From NCBI RefSeq assembly GCF_009720865.1, contig NZ_WNLA01000019.1, positions 62,001 to 126,000 of the forward strand: a stretch of 64,000 nt of DNA. The letters are read 5' to 3'. The position numbers and the translations under genes are program-made. Below the pieces are notes generated by a model. The model was not told where the DNA came from. It did not search any database and worked only from the letters and a program-made list of their open reading frames with translations. Shown one piece after another: positions 9,287 through 18,109 of the stretch (its first letter is position 1; every line of letters starts with the position of its first letter). The DNA is from Pseudoduganella ginsengisoli (GTDB lineage Bacteria > Pseudomonadota > Gammaproteobacteria > Burkholderiales > Burkholderiaceae_D).

Positions 9287-10318
9287 ATGACCATCCTGTC
9301 CGACATCGCCACCGCCGTTCCTGCCGCTAACAAAGTGAATGGCCGCCGCCTGTCCGTGGCGCCCATGATGGACTGGACAGACCGCCACTGCCGCGTGTTC
9401 CACCGCGAAATCACCAAGCACACGTGGCTGTACACGGAAATGGTCACCACTGGCGCGCTGGTCTATGGCGACGTGGAGCGTCACCTGCGCTTCAACGAAG
9501 AAGAACACCCCGTCGCCCTGCAGCTGGGCGGCAGCGATCCGCATGACCTGGCCATCAGCGCAAAACTGGGCCAGCAGTGGGGTTACGATGAAATCAACCT
9601 CAACTGCGGTTGCCCGTCCGAGCGCGTGCAAAAAGGTGCATTTGGCGCCTGCCTGATGGCGGAACCGCAGCTGGTGGCCGATTGCGTGAAAGCCATGCGC
9701 GACGCTGTCACCATTGATGTGACCGTCAAGCACCGCATTGGTATTGATAAAACGGAAAGCTATGACTTCGTGCGTGACTTCGTCGGCACGGTGGCGGAAG
9801 CCGGTTGCCGCACGTTCATCGTGCACGCAAGGAACGCAATCCTCAAGGGTTTGTCGCCGAAGGAAAACCGGGAGATTCCGCCCCTGAAATATGACTTCGC
9901 ATACAAACTCAAGCAAGACTTTCCTGACTTCGAAATCCTCATCAATGGCGGGATTAAGACCGAAGCGGAAATCGACGAGCATTTGCAGCATGTCGATGGG
10001 GTCATGCTGGGCCGTGAGGCGTATCACAACCCGTACATGATGGCGCGTTTCGACCAGCGTTATTACGGCGCCGATACTCCCGTGAAAACCCGCGCCGAAG
10101 TGCTGGCCGCCATGGTGCCGTACATCCAGGCGCAGTTGGCAAAAGAAGGCGAGCGCGGCTTGAAGATGAACAGCATCACGCGCCACATGCTGGGCTTGAT
10201 GCAAGGCTTGCCGGGTGCGAAACAGTTCCGCCAGACGCTGTCTGACTCAAAAAAACTCGCGGCGGGCGACGCCAAACTGTTACTGGAAGCCGCTGCGCAC
10301 TTGCCCGGTTTTGCGTGA
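9287..10318 (+). CDS. dusA: tRNA-dihydrouridine synthase A
   Basis: The 343-residue flavoenzyme has the DusA hallmark RLSVAPMMDWTDRHCR near residue 25, the catalytic-Cys segment NLNCGCPSERV with downstream KGAFGACLM, TVKHRIGID, HARNAILKGLSPKENR, ILINGGI, and GVMLGREAYHNPY for FMN phosphate binding. It reduces uridines U20/U20a in the D-loop of tRNAs using NADPH and FMN. The start at 9287 gives normal family length; ATG 9251 and TTG 9242 are in frame but overlap a -10 box. A 9-bp hairpin follows the stop. Confidence 0.95.
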   Translation: MTILSDIATAVPAANKVNGRRLSVAPMMDWTDRHCRVFHREITKHTWLYTEMVTTGALVYGDVERHLRFNEEEHPVALQLGGSDPHDLAISAKLGQQWGYDEINLNCGCPSERVQKGAFGACLMAEPQLVADCVKAMRDAVTIDVTVKHRIGIDKTESYDFVRDFVGTVAEAGCRTFIVHARNAILKGLSPKENREIPPLKYDFAYKLKQDFPDFEILINGGIKTEAEIDEHLQHVDGVMLGREAYHNPYMMARFDQRYYGADTPVKTRAEVLAAMVPYIQAQLAKEGERGLKMNSITRHMLGLMQGLPGAKQFRQTLSDSKKLAAGDAKLLLEAAAHLPGFA

Positions 10319-10742
10319 ATATCCACAAATTTTATTTAGCAATAGAACTTCTCATCGGCGCAACATGCGCCGATATCGCTTCATCAACTTACCGCATTTT
10401 TGGCCGGTAAAAGAGGAAATTCCCATGCAATGTTTGCGTTATCTTGCTTTCCCCGCAGAAAGTTAGGATGCGTAAAATTGAGGCAGTTTTTGCTTGCCCA
10501 CGGGAAAATTTTGCATCTATAATTTCGAATATACACACATAGTCACACTCTCCGCTGTGTATCTAATGCGCTGAAAAACCACACATTGTCACAACGGGAA
10601 AGCGCAATTTTTGCATTCGCAGTCATTGTTTGTTACTGTCATTACTTGCATAACAGCAATGGGACTTGGTGGATGTTAATCGTGCAAGGCGAATGCGTTC
10701 CTGGGTATTTCTATCAATAGTGTCACTTACAAAGAAGCCGAA
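10319..10742 (+). other. 424-bp intergenic region dusA to chemoreceptor gene
   Basis: No gene is seen. It holds a perfect 9-bp hairpin ATCGGCGCA-ACA-TGCGCCGAT (10354-10374) just after dusA, without a T-run, and the promoter candidate at 10494-10523. If that promoter is used, the chemoreceptor mRNA has a leader of about 210 nt. The leader contains a short imperfect inverted repeat (ATACACA ... TGTGTAT, about 10530-10562). No known riboswitch class was recognised. Confidence 0.5.
10494..10523 (+). promoter_or_regulatory. Candidate sigma-70 promoter of the chemoreceptor gene
   Basis: TTGCCC and TATAAT are separated by 18 bp, about 220 bp upstream of the ATG at 10743. No sigma-28 (flagellar) promoter was found. 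Confidence 0.45.
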
Positions 10743-12467
10743 ATGAATTTTGCAAAAATGAAAGTGGGGACGCGCCTGGGGCTCGGGTTTGCGTTGGTGC
10801 TGGTATTCCTGATCGCAGTTACGCTGGTCGGGATTATTCGCATGGCACAGATTCAGGACCGTCTGGACCACGTAGTAAGCTTTAATAGTGTAGTGACACG
10901 CCAAGTAATCGACATGCGCAATAACGTTGTTAGCCGTGGCGACCGCCTGCGCGTACTGACCTTGATGAGCGACTCCGGTGATATGGAACCGGAAATGAAG
11001 AAAATCAAGGAAGAGGCGGATAAATACGCGGCTTCCCAAAAGAAACTGCAAGAGCTGTTCGGCAAGGAAGGCACCAAGGAAGAAAAAGCCCTGCTGGCGC
11101 AAATCGTTGAACTGGAAGGCACCGCGATGCCGGCCATCGCCAAGGCGTCGGACTTGTGGATGAATGACAAGGCCGAGATGGCCACGAAAGTCATGATCAA
11201 GGAAATCCGTCCAGTCCAGAAAAAGTGGGTGGAAGCACTGGACCAGTTGGCAGTGCTGGAAGACAAGCTGAATGAACAAGTGAAGAAAGATGCGGCGGAA
11301 GGCTTCTCTGGCGCGCGTACCTTCATGATTATCCTGGGCGGCCTGGCCACGCTGATCGGTGCAGCTGCTGCCTGGATCATTACCCGCGGCCTGAAGAAGC
11401 AGCTGGGCGGCGAACCGGATTACACCGCAGCCATCGCTGGCCGTATTGCTGACGGCGACCTGTCCGTGGCAATCGACACTGACAGCACCGACAAGGGCAG
11501 CCTGCTGGTGGAAATGAAAGACATGCGTAACAGCCTGGTGGGCATCGTTGGCCAGGTGCGCAATGGCACGGAAACCATTGGCACCGCATCGCGTGAAATC
11601 GCCGCCGGCAACATCGACCTGTCGTCCCGCACTGAAATGCAGGCGTCGGCGCTGGAAAAAACCGCGTCGGCCATGGAAGAACTGACGTCGACCGTGAAGC
11701 AGAACGCCGACAACGCGCGCCAGGCCAACCAGCTGGCAGCCAACGCATCGGACGTGGCGCGCAAAGGCGGCGACGTAGTGTCGCAAGTTGTAGACACCAT
11801 GAGCTCGATTAACGAGTCGGCCAACAAGATTGTGGATATCATCGGAGTCATCGACGGTATCGCATTCCAGACCAACATCCTGGCGCTGAATGCAGCGGTG
11901 GAAGCAGCCCGTGCCGGTGAGCAGGGCCGTGGCTTCGCCGTGGTGGCATCGGAAGTGCGTTCGCTGGCACAGCGTTCCGCAGCTGCCGCCAAAGAGATCA
12001 AGACCCTGATCGGCGACTCCGTTGAGAAAGTGGAACGTGGTTCGAAGCTGGTGGGCCAGGCTGGTGTGACGATGGATGAAGTGGTCGATTCCGTGCGCCG
12101 CGTGACCGACATCATGGGCGAGATCGCCAGCGCAAGCCAGGAGCAGAGCGCCGGTATCGAACAGGTGAACCAGTCGATCATCGAGATGGACAGCATGACC
12201 CAGCAAAATGCCGCACTGGTGGAAGAAGCCGCCGCTGCAGCACAGAGCTTGCAAGACCAGGCCGCCGAACTGGCGCGCGTGGTCAGCATCTTCAAGCTGG
12301 CCGAAGGCGAAGAACGCAAGCTGGCATTGCCGGTATCGACTGCAGTGGTGGCCAAGCCTGCAGCGGCGCGTCCGCCAGTGAAGAAGGTTGCCGCACCGGC
12401 AGGCAAGCCGGCAGCGAAAAAAGTCGCAGCCGCCACGGCAGCTGCAGACGAATGGGAAGAGTTTTAA
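10743..12467 (+). CDS. Methyl-accepting chemotaxis protein
   Basis: The 574-residue protein has TM1 at about 11-34, a four-helix-bundle periplasmic sensor of about 150 residues, TM2 at about 190-212 ([18 protein letters not shown]), a HAMP linker, and a long coiled-coil signalling domain. The conserved hairpin tip [31 protein letters not shown] is present. After the coiled coil comes an Ala/Lys/Pro-rich flexible tail ending DEWEEF, which resembles the C-terminal pentapeptide (NWETF type) that tethers CheR and CheB. Ligand is unknown. It is a stand-alone receptor; the next gene starts 62 bp later. Family call is very secure. Confidence 0.95.
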   Translation: MNFAKMKVGTRLGLGFALVLVFLIAVTLVGIIRMAQIQDRLDHVVSFNSVVTRQVIDMRNNVVSRGDRLRVLTLMSDSGDMEPEMKKIKEEADKYAASQKKLQELFGKEGTKEEKALLAQIVELEGTAMPAIAKASDLWMNDKAEMATKVMIKEIRPVQKKWVEALDQLAVLEDKLNEQVKKDAAEGFSGARTFMIILGGLATLIGAAAAWIITRGLKKQLGGEPDYTAAIAGRIADGDLSVAIDTDSTDKGSLLVEMKDMRNSLVGIVGQVRNGTETIGTASREIAAGNIDLSSRTEMQASALEKTASAMEELTSTVKQNADNARQANQLAANASDVARKGGDVVSQVVDTMSSINESANKIVDIIGVIDGIAFQTNILALNAAVEAARAGEQGRGFAVVASEVRSLAQRSAAAAKEIKTLIGDSVEKVERGSKLVGQAGVTMDEVVDSVRRVTDIMGEIASASQEQSAGIEQVNQSIIEMDSMTQQNAALVEEAAAAAQSLQDQAAELARVVSIFKLAEGEERKLALPVSTAVVAKPAAARPPVKKVAAPAGKPAAKKVAAATAAADEWEEF

Positions 12468-12529
12468 ATAGCAGTGCGGATGGCGGCGCAGGGGCGGCCA
12501 TCCATTCAAACCAAGAGAGAATTATAGAA

Positions 12530-12862
12530 ATGACCAAGTTTTCGATCAGTTTTATTGCAGCAGCCGTTTTCAGCACGTCCGTTTTCGCAGCAGAAGTACC
12601 CGCCGTTTTCGATGCAAAAAACTGCAAGGCAGAATACCCCAAAGCCTCGCTGTTGAATGAAGAGCAGGGCGCAGTATCGATGTCGTTCCTGGTGTCCGCA
12701 ACCGGCGACGTGCTGGATTCGAAAGTTGATAAATCGAGCGGTTTCAAAAACCTGGACAAGGCAGCAGTTAAAGCGATCAGTGCTTGCAAATTCAAGCCTG
12801 GCACCAAGGACGGTGCCGTGGCACAAACCTGGACCAAGGTCGACTACGTCTGGAAACTGTAA
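12530..12862 (+). CDS. Secreted TonB C-terminal-like protein (copy 1)
   Basis: The 110-residue product has a signal peptide (MTKFSISFIAAAVFSTSVFA) followed by a single small domain of the TonB C-terminal fold: AxYPKASLLNEEQGAVSMSF, VSATGDVLDSKVDKSSGFKNLDKAA and a Cys pair (NCKAEYP ... SACKFKPG). It lacks the TM anchor and Pro-rich spacer of true TonB, so it is unlikely to energise receptors by itself. ATG 12530 is chosen because the signal peptide starts there. It lies 62 bp after the chemoreceptor and 44 bp before a near-identical paralogue, likely one transcript ending at the terminator 13286-13312. Confidence 0.8.
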   Translation: MTKFSISFIAAAVFSTSVFAAEVPAVFDAKNCKAEYPKASLLNEEQGAVSMSFLVSATGDVLDSKVDKSSGFKNLDKAAVKAISACKFKPGTKDGAVAQTWTKVDYVWKL

Positions 12863-12906
12863 TCCGGCGTACACCACATCCAGCAGATCACACACGGGGA
12901 AATCAG

Positions 12907-13248
12907 ATGTCTATGAATAAGCGTTGGTTGAGTGTTATCGCTGCAGTGCTCGCATCGAGCGCAGCGTTTGCTGCAGAAGTTCCCGCCAGCTTTGATGCCA
13001 AGAACTGCAAGGCAGAATATCCTAAAGCCTCGCTGATGAATGAAGAGCAGGGTACTGTCACCATGTCGTTCCAGGTGTCGGCAACGGGCGATGTGCTGGA
13101 ATCGAAAATTGAAAAGTCCAGTGGCTTCAAAAACCTGGACAAGGCCGCCATCAAAGCCATCAGCGCGTGCAAGTTCAAGCCGGGCACCAAAGACGGCAAG
13201 CCAGACACGACCTGGACCAAGGTGGACTACGCCTGGAAACTGGATTGA
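12907..13248 (+). CDS. Secreted TonB C-terminal-like protein (copy 2)
   Basis: The 113-residue protein is a tandem paralogue of 12530-12862. From AEVPA through FDAKNCKAEYPKASL and GFKNLDKAAIKAISACKFKPGTKDG the two are nearly the same, differing mainly in the signal peptide and the last 15 residues. ATG 12907 begins MSMNKRWLSVIAAVLASSAAFA, a good signal peptide. The two conserved Cys may form a periplasmic disulfide. Function is unknown; presumably periplasmic or outer-membrane associated. Confidence 0.8.
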   Translation: MSMNKRWLSVIAAVLASSAAFAAEVPASFDAKNCKAEYPKASLMNEEQGTVTMSFQVSATGDVLESKIEKSSGFKNLDKAAIKAISACKFKPGTKDGKPDTTWTKVDYAWKLD

Positions 13249-13285
13249 TTTATTGCGGACAGCGTGCCTGCGCTGCTGCAACCGG

Positions 13286-13312
13286 ACCGGCCCTTGTGGC
13301 CGGTTTTTTTTT
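13286..13312 (+). terminator. Intrinsic terminator after the TonB-like pair
   Basis: The 7-bp stem ACCGGCC / GGCCGGT has a 5-nt loop and merges into a run of nine T. Confidence 0.9.
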
Positions 13313-13404
13313 ACGTTTCTATCGCGCTACAGCATGTAACAGCCCGTAAGAAAAGCGGAAAGGAAAGCGGGAATTTCCTATAGTGATAGATCAAGGAGAT
13401 CACA

Positions 13405-13794
13405 ATGAACACCACGATCAAATCGTTGAGCGTATTGGCTGCTGTGTCTGCAGCGGTCACTTTAACGGGCTGCGCTGTTCCCGCCAACCAGCGTTATGCA
13501 CGCGCCCAGCCTGTCAATCCTTATGAGTGGCACACCGTGTCGGTTACGCCGGTAGCGCCTGGCAGCCGCCCGGCCGATGGCAGCACGCGTCCGGTGGAAT
13601 ATACGACGGAAGAGTTCAGGCCAACGCCTGCTCCGGCCCGCGTGGAATATACGACGGAAGCGGCTTACCCTGTGTATGTGCCTGCGCCGGTGTATGCCCC
13701 GGCTCCAGCGTATTACTATCCGCCCGTGACGATCGGACTGGATTTCGTGTTCGGCAACTGGGGCCACCGCCGCTACTATGGCCGCCACCGTTAA
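13405..13794 (+). CDS. Small Pro/Tyr-rich lipoprotein
   Basis: The 129-residue protein has a lipoprotein signal ending in the lipobox LTGC (Cys about 23). The mature part is rich in Pro, Tyr, Val and Ala, with a duplicated VEYTTEE/VEYTTEAA segment and a stretch of Val-Tyr-Ala-Pro repeats, ending in a basic GHRRYYGRHR. A good SD (AAGGAG) precedes the ATG. No enzyme motif is seen. It is likely an outer-membrane or periplasmic envelope protein of unknown role. Confidence 0.75.
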   Translation: MNTTIKSLSVLAAVSAAVTLTGCAVPANQRYARAQPVNPYEWHTVSVTPVAPGSRPADGSTRPVEYTTEEFRPTPAPARVEYTTEAAYPVYVPAPVYAPAPAYYYPPVTIGLDFVFGNWGHRRYYGRHR

Positions 13795-13798
13795 GTGG

Positions 13799-13918
13799 TC
13801 AATGCACGAGGAAGAACGACGCTTCGTGCAGCACTTCGGCTGAGCACAGCAGCCAGGTGGAAACGCCGGTCAGTCCGACCAGCAGCGTGCCAACAGTGAT
13901 GGGAGTGATGCGGGTCAT
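13799..13918 (-). CDS. Possible small membrane protein (39 aa)
   Basis: An ORF of 39 codons opposite the lipoprotein's 3' end reads MTRITPITVGTLLVGLTGV... with one hydrophobic segment of about 18 residues and a short charged C-terminus. An AGGAG ribosome-binding site lies 7 nt before the ATG, which is the main support for it being real. No family is recognised. A longer overlapping reading frame in another phase (to 13991) is His-rich and less convincing. Confidence 0.4.
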   Translation of the reverse strand: MTRITPITVGTLLVGLTGVSTWLLCSAEVLHEASFFLVH

Positions 13919-14020
13919 GATGCGCTCCTGCAGTTCGACGATGGTATGACATCATCTTAGGCGCGCACTCCGCCTTTGGGGATCGGAGCAAAGTCCTGCC
14001 AGCTGTAGGACTTTGCCTCG

Positions 14021-14497
14021 TTAAAACTTATCTTTCTTCCACGTGATGTGATCCGATGCCGGCGCCGTGTCCATGGCGTTGGAAACAGTCAGCCAGTGCA
14101 TCAGTTTTTCCGGGTGTTTGATGGTGATGCCATTACCTTCAATTAAGCCCACCAGTTCCAGCTGCTTCGCATCGACTTTGCCTTTCGATACAGTCGGCGC
14201 CCGCATCACCATGCGGTCATACGACTTGCGCACTTTGTTTTCCCATTTATGCAGGCTGGATTCATCGAAGCGGTTGCCTTCGAAGTAAATCGTCAGTGTG
14301 CCATCGGGATTGCCAAAGCCGACAATGCCGGAGCCCATGCGGATGTTGGCATTGGCGGCGAAATTGAACTCAGGGGACGGAACGAAAATGCCGGCGCGGC
14401 CATCGATATCGGGGTGGCCGATCGGCGTGTCTTTGCTGTAGGTGGACAGCTGGGCCAGGATCTTCTCTTCAGCCGTCAGGATTTTTTCTTCAGACAT
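14021..14497 (-). CDS. Conserved hypothetical protein (158 aa)
   Basis: Starting at MSEEKILTAEEKILAQL (ATG 14497), the product is a soluble, mixed-charge protein with no signal peptide or membrane segment. The reading frame is open further upstream to 14677, but that stretch overlaps a terminator-like hairpin and is probably not translated. No family is recognised. A conserved-looking block GRAGIFVPSPEFNFAANANI and the C-terminal IKHPEKLMHWLTVSNAMD may help homology searches. It is transcribed alone. Confidence 0.65.
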   Translation of the reverse strand: MSEEKILTAEEKILAQLSTYSKDTPIGHPDIDGRAGIFVPSPEFNFAANANIRMGSGIVGFGNPDGTLTIYFEGNRFDESSLHKWENKVRKSYDRMVMRAPTVSKGKVDAKQLELVGLIEGNGITIKHPEKLMHWLTVSNAMDTAPASDHITWKKDKF

Positions 14498-14592
14498 GGT
14501 CAGCTCGAAAAATGGTGCGTGATGAAGCATTGTAGCGTCAATCCAATGCCTTAGGGCAATGAAGGACTGCGCAGTCAACATTATGATGCAAA

Positions 14593-14773
14593 TAAAAAAA
14601 ATGCCGTCCAAAGACGGCATTCCGTGCGTTGCACTTATTGGGATGCATCTGTTGTTTGCATCGCCCGGCAAGGCCATCGTAGTCCCTGCAGGCTACGTGG
14701 CAAGGCTCCCTGCTAGGAGCGTTATTCGGTACTTGGTATTGAAAATTTGAAACTTTAATTTCTTATTGGTATG
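14593..14773 (-). ncRNA. Candidate small RNA with intrinsic terminator
   Basis: On the minus strand a perfect 9-bp stem (AATGCCGTC / GACGGCATT, 14600-14621) is followed by a run of T (14600 down to 14594), a textbook terminator. No minus-strand gene lies upstream of it for more than 3 kb. A -10-like TATGAT (14785-14780) with a weak -35 (CTGTTA) would give an RNA of about 180 nt. Internally GCCTTGCC occurs twice, and GTAG...CTAC encloses a CCTGCAGG palindrome, so it can fold. The size resembles 6S RNA, but the conserved 6S bulge was not recognised. Confidence 0.45.
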
Positions 14774-14963
14774 CAAAAAATCATACCACCAGCGCACGCG
14801 AATAACAGTAAAAAACCGCGCAAACCTAGTATTCATGCGCCCTCCGTTGTATTTCCGCACGCAGTGCGCTGCCGGGCAATGGAGTGAAATAGATAATCTT
14901 TTTTGTATTTAATTTGGCAAGTCCGTGTATCATGCGGGGAAATGTATTTGTAGCAACACCTCG

Positions 14964-17153
14964 ATGAGTAACGATTATTCCCCCCCGGTTGCCGTGCGCA
15001 GGCTGGCTTTCCTGGAAGGCGGCGGCGAGTGCGGCGAACGGCTGCGCGCGTGCGACTGGAGCGCTTCCCGTATGGGGCCGCCAGAACATTGGCCGCTCAG
15101 CCTGCAAATGACGCTGCGCACCATCCTCGCGTCCAAATTCCCTATGGCAATCCATTGGGGCCGGGACTTGTTGACCTTTTATAACGATGCCTTTGCGCAC
15201 GTGCTGGGCAGCAAGCATCCGGGCCACCTGGGCCGCCCCGTGTTTGAACTGTGGCGTGAAATGTGGGACCAGCTGGGGCCCATTTTCGAACACGTCTTTA
15301 CAGGTGAAACGTATTACGTGGAAAACGCCAGCTATGCGCCGGAGCGGGGCCTGACGCAGCGTGAAACGTATTTCACCCACTGCCACAGCCCGATCTGGGG
15401 CGACAGCGGCCAGGTCGAAGGCGTGTTGCTGGTGTTGACGGAATCCACCCGAGAAGTGCTGGCCGAGCGCGCGTTTGTCGCGCTGAACCGGCGCCAGGCT
15501 TTCCAGCTTGATATGGCGGACCGCTTGCGGGCGCTGGGTTCTCCTGCCGAGATCACGGCCGTGTCGACGGAATTGCTGGGCAAGTATTTACGCGTATCGC
15601 GCGTGTATTACTCAGAAATCCATGCGGGTAGCCACACGGCTTTCTTGCAGGGCATGTGGACCGCATCGGAATACCACGGGTTGCCGCCACTGCCGTCCAG
15701 CGTCAAGCTCGATGAACTGGGACCGGAAATCATGGCCATCCTGGAAGACGGCAAGCCCTTTGTCGTCGATGATGTCAGCAGCGACCGGCGTACGGCACCG
15801 CATGTGTGGAAGTACCAGGCGCTGGGCATCGGCGCCATCGTCGTGATGCCGCTGATGCAGCAAGGGCGCGTCACGTGTGCATTAAACCTGGCGATGGCCA
15901 CGCCGCGCCAGTGGACGCGCGATGACATCTCGATGACGCAAGACGTCGTGCAGCGCACGTGGGAAGCGGCTGAACGGGTGCGCGCCGTGGCGGCGCTGCG
16001 CGCAGAGCATGAGGCCAGCAAGCGCGCCCAGGCGGCGCTGCGCGATGCGGACAGCCGCAAGGATGAATTCCTTGCCATGCTGGCGCATGAGTTGCGCAAC
16101 CCGCTGGCGCCGATCGGCACGGCAGCGGAATTGCTGCGCCGTTTCCAGTTCGATGAAGCGACCGTCAAACGCACCAGTGAAGTGATTTCGCGCCAGGTGC
16201 GCCATATGACGGGACTCATTGATGACTTGCTGGACGTGTCGCGCGTGACGCGCGGCATGGTGGCGCTGAAAAAAGAAATCCTGGATTTCCGCCACGTCGT
16301 GTCGCACGCGGTGGAGCAAGTGCGCCCGCTGATGGAAGCGCGCCGCCACCGCTTCAATGTGCATTTGCCGCCTGAGCCGGTGTGCGTCCATGGCGACAAC
16401 AAGCGCCTCGTGCAAGTGCTGGCCAACTTGCTCAACAATGCCGCCAAGTACACGCCGGAAGATGGTTTTGTGGAATTGCGCGTCGGCGTGCGTGGTGAAA
16501 ACGTGACGGTGACGGTGCGCGACAATGGCGTCGGCATGCGTCCTGAATTGCTGGCGCGTGCGTTTGATTTGTTTGCGCAGGATGAAAGGACATTGGACCG
16601 CTCGCAGGGCGGCATGGGGCTAGGCCTGGCGCTGGTGCAGCGGCTGGCGGAAGCGCATCAAGGCAGTGTGGCGGCGCACAGCGACGGCATTGGCAAAGGC
16701 AGCACGTTTATCTTGCGCTTGCCGATGGCGCGGCAAGGCGAGGCAAGTGGTGCGCGGCCGGAACACAGTGGCGCTGAAACGGCGGCCCGTAGTTTGAAGT
16801 TGCTCGTGGTTGACGACAATGTCGATGCCGCCAGCACGCTGGGCATGGTGCTGGCCGATGCGGGCCATACCGTGCAAGTGGAGCACCATCCGCATGGCGG
16901 CCTCGATGCGGCGCGCGCCATGCGGCCCGACGTGTGCCTGCTTGATATTGGTTTGCCGGACATCGATGGCAATGAATTGGCGCGGCGCTTGCGGGCACGG
17001 CCAGAAACCGCCAATGCCGTACTGGTAGCGATTACTGGTTACGGCCAGGAGCGGGACCGCCAGGAAGCTTATTCGGCAGGCTTCGATTATCACTTCGTCA
17101 AACCCGTTGACATGGCGCGGCTGTTTGCGCTGCTGGCCCGCGTGAACACGTGA
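14964..17153 (+). CDS. Hybrid sensor histidine kinase with receiver domain
   Basis: The 729-residue cytoplasmic protein has an N-terminal PAS-like domain (about 15-160), a GAF-like domain (about 175-340), HisKA with phospho-acceptor His375 in LAHELRNPL, HATPase with LANLLNNAAKYTP, DNGVGM and GGMGLGLALVQRLAEAHQG, and a C-terminal receiver with acidic pair VVDDN and phospho-acceptor Asp661 in LLDIGLPDIDG. No TM segment is predicted, so it senses an internal signal. ATG 14964 is preferred to 14925 because the N-terminus is then hydrophilic and family-like. No cognate regulator gene is adjacent; the signal is unknown. Confidence 0.92.
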   Translation: MSNDYSPPVAVRRLAFLEGGGECGERLRACDWSASRMGPPEHWPLSLQMTLRTILASKFPMAIHWGRDLLTFYNDAFAHVLGSKHPGHLGRPVFELWREMWDQLGPIFEHVFTGETYYVENASYAPERGLTQRETYFTHCHSPIWGDSGQVEGVLLVLTESTREVLAERAFVALNRRQAFQLDMADRLRALGSPAEITAVSTELLGKYLRVSRVYYSEIHAGSHTAFLQGMWTASEYHGLPPLPSSVKLDELGPEIMAILEDGKPFVVDDVSSDRRTAPHVWKYQALGIGAIVVMPLMQQGRVTCALNLAMATPRQWTRDDISMTQDVVQRTWEAAERVRAVAALRAEHEASKRAQAALRDADSRKDEFLAMLAHELRNPLAPIGTAAELLRRFQFDEATVKRTSEVISRQVRHMTGLIDDLLDVSRVTRGMVALKKEILDFRHVVSHAVEQVRPLMEARRHRFNVHLPPEPVCVHGDNKRLVQVLANLLNNAAKYTPEDGFVELRVGVRGENVTVTVRDNGVGMRPELLARAFDLFAQDERTLDRSQGGMGLGLALVQRLAEAHQGSVAAHSDGIGKGSTFILRLPMARQGEASGARPEHSGAETAARSLKLLVVDDNVDAASTLGMVLADAGHTVQVEHHPHGGLDAARAMRPDVCLLDIGLPDIDGNELARRLRARPETANAVLVAITGYGQERDRQEAYSAGFDYHFVKPVDMARLFALLARVNT

Positions 17154-17189
17154 AAAAAATCGCTGCAGCGGTTTACACCGTTGCAGCGA
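17154..17189 (-). terminator. Minus-strand intrinsic terminator downstream of the kinase
   Basis: A 13-bp stem with one G-U pair (17160-17172 with 17177-17189, loop TTAC) has its T-run on the minus strand (seven T, 17159-17153). There is no U-tract in the plus direction. No minus-strand gene feeds into it, so it may end a short antisense or small RNA starting in 17190-17310. Confidence 0.55.
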
Positions 17190-17319
17190 GCAGCCCCATC
17201 AACTTGGCTTAAATCAATGGGTTCATTGTAGGCAATTCGTGCACTTCGTACGTCGTTTCCCTCAATCTTTTTCATGCTCCGTGTTACGCTAGACACAGAT
17301 TGCATAAGGGGAGTTACGA

Positions 17320-18105
17320 ATGTGGTGTCGGAATGGCATTGCGTTGGCTATGCTGGCTGGTGGTGTGGCGTCGGCAGCGGGCATTGAACCGCCAGGGACT
17401 GCGGCGCCAGCGCGTTTTCGCCTGTGCTCAATGGATGTCGATTATCCGCCTTATGCGCGCGTGGATGGCACCGGCCACTTGCAATACCTGATGCAGCAGG
17501 CTGCGCGTGGATTGGGACTGGAACTGGAGCGTCGTGTTGCGCCGCGCCGGCGCTGCGTGGAAGAGTTAAAAGCCGGGTTGGTCGATGGGATGATTGGCGC
17601 TTATTCTTCCGAGCGCGCGGAATATGCCGTATTCCCCATGGTGGGCGTGGGGCCGGATGAAAAGAAGGCGCTCGCTACGCCCCGTTATTTCCTGTACCGC
17701 CGCAAGGGCACGCAACTGGACTGGGATGGGCAAAAATTCTCTGGTCTCGGCGATGGCCGTATCGGTGTGGAATCCGGCTTTGTCTTCATTACTGAACGCC
17801 TGCAGCAACTGGGCATACCGTTTGATGACGGCAGCAAGGCGCTGGAACCGAATGTCGCGAAGCTGGCTGCCGGCAGGCTCGATGGCGTGATTGCCATGGA
17901 GTTTGAAGCGGACCAGCTCGTTGCGTCGCGTTATGAAGGCAAGATCGAGCGTGTGGGCAAACCGTTTGAACAGACGCCGCTCTACTTGATGCTGTCGCGC
18001 CAGTTCCATTCCCAGTATGGCCGCTTCTCGGACCGCTACTGGCAGGCACTGTATGACTACCGCGGCACGGCGGAGTACCGCCAGTATCAGCAGGCCCGGC
18101 CTTAG
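17320..18105 (+). CDS. Periplasmic solute-binding protein, SBP_bac_3 type
   Basis: The 261-residue protein has a signal peptide (to about 20) and a type II periplasmic-binding fold: CSMDVDYPPYARVDG at the N-terminus, RRRCVEELKAGLVDGMIGAYSSERAEYAVFP, IGVESGF hinge, and LAAGRLDGVIAMEFEAD. It belongs to the polar amino-acid ABC-transporter binding family, but no permease or ATPase is adjacent. SD GGGGAG is 7 nt before the ATG. It is one of four such orphan proteins in the window (also 32214, 36673, 49915). It could feed a remote transporter or act as a sensor. Confidence 0.8.
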   Translation: MWCRNGIALAMLAGGVASAAGIEPPGTAAPARFRLCSMDVDYPPYARVDGTGHLQYLMQQAARGLGLELERRVAPRRRCVEELKAGLVDGMIGAYSSERAEYAVFPMVGVGPDEKKALATPRYFLYRRKGTQLDWDGQKFSGLGDGRIGVESGFVFITERLQQLGIPFDDGSKALEPNVAKLAAGRLDGVIAMEFEADQLVASRYEGKIERVGKPFEQTPLYLMLSRQFHSQYGRFSDRYWQALYDYRGTAEYRQYQQARP

Positions 18106-18109
18106 TTGC

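Noticed and set aside
14600-14621. 6S RNA identification
   Set aside because: Length fits, but the conserved 6S core and bulge were not recognised, so only a generic small RNA is claimed.
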